Of a stretch of 64,000 nt of DNA, positions 60,071-64,000 are shown in pieces. The position numbers and the translations under genes are program-made. Every line of letters begins with the position of its first letter. Within the stretch, counting starts at the first letter, position 1. The stretch covers positions 601,001 to 665,000 of the forward strand of contig JAIGNY010001807.1 of assembly GCA_020152595.1 (NCBI GenBank), given 5' to 3'. This DNA comes from Chiridota heheva. Taxonomy: Eukaryota > Echinodermata > Holothuroidea > Apodida > Chiridotidae. Below the pieces are notes generated by a model that worked only from the letters and a program-made list of their open reading frames with translations, was not told the origin of the DNA and ran no database searches.

Positions 60071-60192
60071 TTGACCCCGATATGGTGCGTCGGATCGAGA
60101 GCTGGAAGGCTCGTAAGCTGCGTGAGGCAGAGAACGTTAACAGTGACAAGCAAAGCAAGAGGTTTTCAAGCATGTTTCAGTTTTGGGACTGA
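60071..60192 (+). CDS. SOWAH-family protein, terminal coding exon
   Basis: The acceptor is CTCTCTCTTCATCAATAG. The first two bases complete the Leu codon begun at 45509, then 39 codons run to TGA at 60190-60192. It codes DPDMVRRIESWKARKLREAE, then NVNSDKQSKRFSSMFQFWD. It is highly charged and helix-prone, with a short aromatic end. Frame is preserved exactly over a 14.6-kb intron, and codon use is richer in G/C than the surroundings (GTGCGTCGGATCGAGAGC), both good signs of a real exon. The exact domain is not known to me. In SOWAH proteins the region after SGRKP is a short, poorly conserved tail. Confidence 0.8.
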
Positions 60193-60801
60193 TTCTGCTC
60201 AAGTAGGCCAAAGTGTTTGAGATTTCAGGTTAAACGGTTAAGGTCAAAATTGACTTCGAGGGAGGTAAGGGCTACAGTAACATGTAAGTGTTGAATAAAT
60301 GCAGTGTTGAGGTAGCTTAAGGAACACGCCAGCCATGTAGCGAGAAATCATAAGTTACGAAACATTCCTCCAATTGCTCCACTTTAAATAGAAATCTGTA
60401 TTCTTTAAATTCTCTGTTTATTCACTGCATCATTCCCTTCTACAATCATTTAACTGTAAATTTGTTAACAATGGAAAGAGATACCTAACTATATCAGCTA
60501 TGAGGGATCTGCAAATCTTATTCTTAAAATTATCATCAAAATTGTTAGAATGAGTGTTTAAAGTTATTTATTTTTGGTTTAAATAAAAAAAAAATACAGT
60601 TGTTGATGACCAATTGGAATGCTTTACTTAAGCAGTTTAAAACAAAATAGAGTTTACAGTTTTCAGTACATGTGCATATGGAGCAATTTGACATCTGTAG
60701 TTTGGGAATAAATGATGTCATACCAAGAGGAAGCATATCAGAGAGTTACCTTCATGAAACTTGATTTCTTATGTAGAAGTTAACTACATTTTATACCTGA
60801 A
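60193..60801 (+). other. Putative 3' UTR
   Basis: Follows the stop of the terminal exon. A first AATAAA lies at 60294-60299, about 100 nt after the stop. Another is downstream at 61124-61129, beyond the MITE, so the UTR may be longer. Confidence 0.5.
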
Positions 60802-60980
60802 CAGTGGTGTAACTAGGCACTGGCATTGGCGGGGCAAGAGTGGGGAGGGTTACATTTTGCGGGAATGAGATTAATGATGCACTATATATAACACTATATT
60901 CTGTCATTTCATTTGGGGGGCAACAGGGGGAAGGGTCTCTAAAAGGGGGTGTCCCCCCCCCCCCTCTGGCTATGCCCCTG
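60802..60980. mobile_element. hAT-type MITE with perfect 8-bp target duplication
   Basis: The 179-bp element begins CAGTGGTGTAACTAG and ends CTGGCTATGCCCCTG, imperfect terminal inverted repeats of the common CAGTGGCGTA type. It is flanked on both sides by TACCTGAA (60794-60801 and 60981-60988). An 8-bp duplication is the hallmark of hAT transposases. The centre is G-rich on the left and C-rich on the right. Confidence 0.85.
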
Positions 60981-60988
60981 TACCTGAA

Positions 60989-63814
60989 TCTGTCTTCGCA
61001 AAGACCTGAAATGTCGATCTCAGAATTCATTGTTTAAAATGGAAGTTCTTTTTGATGCAGAATGTAAGCGTAAAATGGGGATAACCATTCCCAATTGGGC
61101 TTGGTCAAATTTTCCAGGGAAGAAATAAAGTACTGTTGGATTTTATCAGTAATGATCACGAAACAGTAGCTACTGTAAGCCTTGATGTGTATTGTTTATG
61201 TACATTTACAGTACGTTCTTTATTATTCCATTAGGAATTATTTTTGTATACGTTAATATGATTTTTGTACAGGTCTTTGTTCTTGTTAGTTATGTGCAAA
61301 TTAGGTACTGCAGTAGTTTTACATTGTGTTTGTAATGCTGATGATGTGTATATATGAAAGATGGAAAATTAAGAAAATCAATTAAATGCCTTTAAGACCC
61401 ACTTAAAAACAAATAATAGCAAATACTGCCAAATATTTTGCATATCTCTTGCTTCATCAGTGGCACAAAACAACTGATTCTCCTTAGAATCTGTGGATGT
61501 GTAGAGTTGAATAACCAATTAGATAAACTGTCAAGTTTTGGTAGTTCATGTCTTTCAATTTTGGAAATATCTCTTTTGGTTCCAAATAATTTTTCTGATC
61601 AAATAAAAGATGTGTTATTTTTGTCACTGGGGACAGCTAAAAATCTTTAAATTAATAGTGAAAAACATTTGCAGCTATTTTTTGTGTCTTAGTACCATTG
61701 AGTTTTTAAGGCATTGAATGAATTCAAAAACAAAAAATGATATTTTCATCATATTTTTATCATTCTAATGCCTGAAAATAAAATAAAATGGATGCCAATT
61801 ATAATATGGAAATTATCTGACATTTATATGTTGATTTTGCTCAATAAAATGTCATTTTTGCATTGCACTATTTTTGTGCTTGTTGACTTTAAAGGCATTG
61901 AATGAATTTTCTGTTTTATCATTTTCATAATGCCATTTGAGTCTGTATATGTTGATTTTTTGTTATGAAATAAGACAAATAATTTCTAAAGCATTTGACA
62001 TTTTGGAAATAAGACAAATATGTCAAGCTTTCCACACATTGAGGTTTGAGGCTGAATACAATAAGAATGAGTAGAGGCTTTGTATAATGATGATTGTAGG
62101 TTACAAACCCCTGAAGCTGTAAACTTGGTTTATTTATCTGAAGAAAAAAAAAAAGGAAAAAAACAATGTCAGCATCAACTGACCATCTATAAACAGCTAC
62201 TATTGTTCACACGACAATAAGATTTAAATGAAAATCTTACTTCCCCTCCCCTTCTCTGCCAATTACCACCCTTGATAACTAATTCTATGAAAGGGATAAC
62301 TTTTACATCTATGAATTCTGAAGTAATGATTAACATATAATCGGAATGGTATTGGACACAAGGGGTGAAGCCATCTCTTTTGATTGTGGGGGATGGGGGG
62401 TCGTAGAACAAAAAGAATTGCTGATGACATAAAACATTTTTCAAATTTCTGTCAAATTAGTGGTCTTTACACTGTTCGGAGGTTAATTTTTACTGAAGAG
62501 GAAAAAACAAAAGGTCATTGCCTCAAAATCTGGGCCATTTTTAGCAATATTTCTGGACCTTTCAGCAAAATTTATGGACATTTTTACCTTTTGGGACAAC
62601 CCACTCCACCACCTGGCTACATCCTTGGACACTTGTACAGTACATTATAAGCCATAGGCTTAATCTACTTTAAAAGCTTAAACCATATGAAACGTTATGA
62701 CAGCAGGACAAAACTTTTGGTGCATTTTGGAAACAGGCAGTGGTGCTTTGTCACCAGGTGGTGTGTCACCTGTGTGTTTAAAAGCATAAATTAAACTTGA
62801 AAAGGTAAAACTTTGGATTTATTCATTAAAATTGTCATGTTAGAACAAGCATTATGCTAGGAGCATGACTTGGTTTTAGGTGGCAAATGGCAATTGTATG
62901 TAACTGACACCAGATATGTATATAGCCTGAAATTTGCTTATAATTCTGCTTGAAGATATATTATTTTGGGGGAAGGAAAGGTCCCCCCCCCCCCTATACC
63001 CTCCTTCGCCTTTCAGAACAATGTATGAATTACAGCTGTACCAATAAAGGTTCTTGAGTCACTGTTTTATGTGATTTTTGTGCAAATGGATATCAAGAAG
63101 TGCAGAAGTTTACTATTGGTTCTTAGGTTATTAGCATTTATGTTTATTCAGTGCTGCAGATTATTGTTTGCCAGAGTGTGGAAAGAGAACTAAAATTACA
63201 ATTTGGCTTAAATTATTGACTAAAATAATATTTGTACATAAAATTATTGCTTCTCTCTTGTCCTAGGATGCACCTTTGTTCCAACTGTAGATATATTAAT
63301 TAGAGATAATCAGGAATGTTGTCCTTATCGTGTTGCATCATTTTCACCTAAGATATAGACTAGTCGATCAAGAGTCAAAATAACCTTGACTTACAACAAA
63401 TTTAAATCATAAGGTTTTTTGTTTTAATCAATTTTATATAGAGACCATATCTTCTGCATCACACTTCATGACGATGTGACCTTTCATATATCAATTATCT
63501 AAAAAATATGTTAATTAAGAAATTCAGATATATGCGGAACTACTACATGCAAAATACACACTAAAAGATAGGTCACTTTTTTATCTCCAAGCTGGATTGT
63601 TTTATTGTGGATGTAATTGGGCCTACTAATCACAATGACTATTGCAAAATAACAATATTTTAATGATAGTTACACAAGTAGCCTTGTAATTTTGATTTAT
63701 CACATTACTAAGTAATTAATATGTCATGTTGTGCAAATAAAGCCCAAATATGCTCAGGGGCAAAGCTGATTTTGGTCTTAAATTGTTCACAATGTTCATG
63801 TTTTGTGGGAAATA
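60989..63814. other. Downstream flank, no further gene seen
   Basis: AT-rich. Contains an AATAAA at 61124-61129, another cluster of AATAAA near 61780, a C-run at about 62983-62995 and a G-rich patch near 62390-62400. No motif-bearing coding region. Confidence 0.55.
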
Positions 63815-64000
63815 CGGAGGGATGCCTTAAGACATAGGGAGGGATGCCATGTGGGACATAGGGAGGGATGCCATGTGGGACATAGGGATAGGGACATAGG
63901 GAGGATGCCCATAGGTAGGGATGCCATCTGGGCATATGCAGGGATGTCATATGTGGGACATAGGGAGTAGTGCCATGTGGGACATATTATGGTATATAAT
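63815..64000. repeat. G-rich tandem array at the window edge
   Basis: Units around GGGAGGGATGCCATGTGGGA with ACATA spacers. It continues past the window end. The wording resembles the array at 37-39.7 kb (GGGATGGCATGTGGGACA). Confidence 0.85.

Overview
The window looks like a stretch of a large, AT-rich animal genome. It is not bacterial: there are no operons and no Shine-Dalgarno-led gene runs, coding sequence occurs as short exons with GT/AG borders, introns are 5 to 15 kb long, and five kinds of decayed non-LTR retrotransposon (CR1-, L2-, RTE-, Tx1/L1- and I-like with RNase H) are mixed with a tRNA-derived SINE and DNA-transposon remnants. This mixture suggests a marine invertebrate, perhaps an echinoderm such as a sea urchin. 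That is an inference from repeat style, not an identification.

Only one host gene can be supported. It lies on the + strand as four exons, at 24339-24428, 39936-40008, 45429-45509 and 60071-60192. Spliced together they keep one reading frame across every junction and encode about 121 residues: two ankyrin repeats, a conserved acidic/SGRKP segment, and a charged C-terminus ending FWD-stop. The best family match is SOWAH (sosondowah ankyrin-repeat proteins). The 5' part of the gene is not recognised here. The third exon can also be read through its donor to a stop at 45757, giving an alternative C-terminus.

Layout. 0-1.5 kb: one candidate exon and a decayed CR1/L2-type element. 2.9-5.1 kb: 19/20-bp minisatellites with a highly uniform core. 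5.1-5.3 kb: a SINE. 6.2-10.5 kb: an I-like element with a zinc-knuckle ORF, RT and RNase H, split by an L2-like insertion on the opposite strand and followed by an RTE-like fragment. 11.0-14.8 kb: a 39-bp minisatellite of about 98 units. 14.9-24.3 kb: mostly unique-looking sequence with element tails and foldbacks. 24.3-39.9 kb: the first SOWAH intron in view. It holds a CR1 fragment, a 26-bp and a 33-bp array, a Tx1-like element whose RT catalytic motif A has been amplified into a 2.2-kb 22-bp minisatellite, a second I-like element, and a 2.7-kb G-rich array. 40-45 kb: the second intron, with small repeats. 45.5-60 kb: the third intron, with a SINE, a 15-bp array, a TTAA-bordered inverted-repeat element, an array of palindromes, and an element built of about 293-bp units. 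60.2-64 kb: 3' UTR and flank with a hAT-type MITE and a terminal G-rich array.

Most long open frames in the window, including three of about 750 codons, are satellite artefacts rather than genes. The most unusual feature is the conversion of a reverse-transcriptase active-site motif into a roughly 101-copy minisatellite at 28162-30388.
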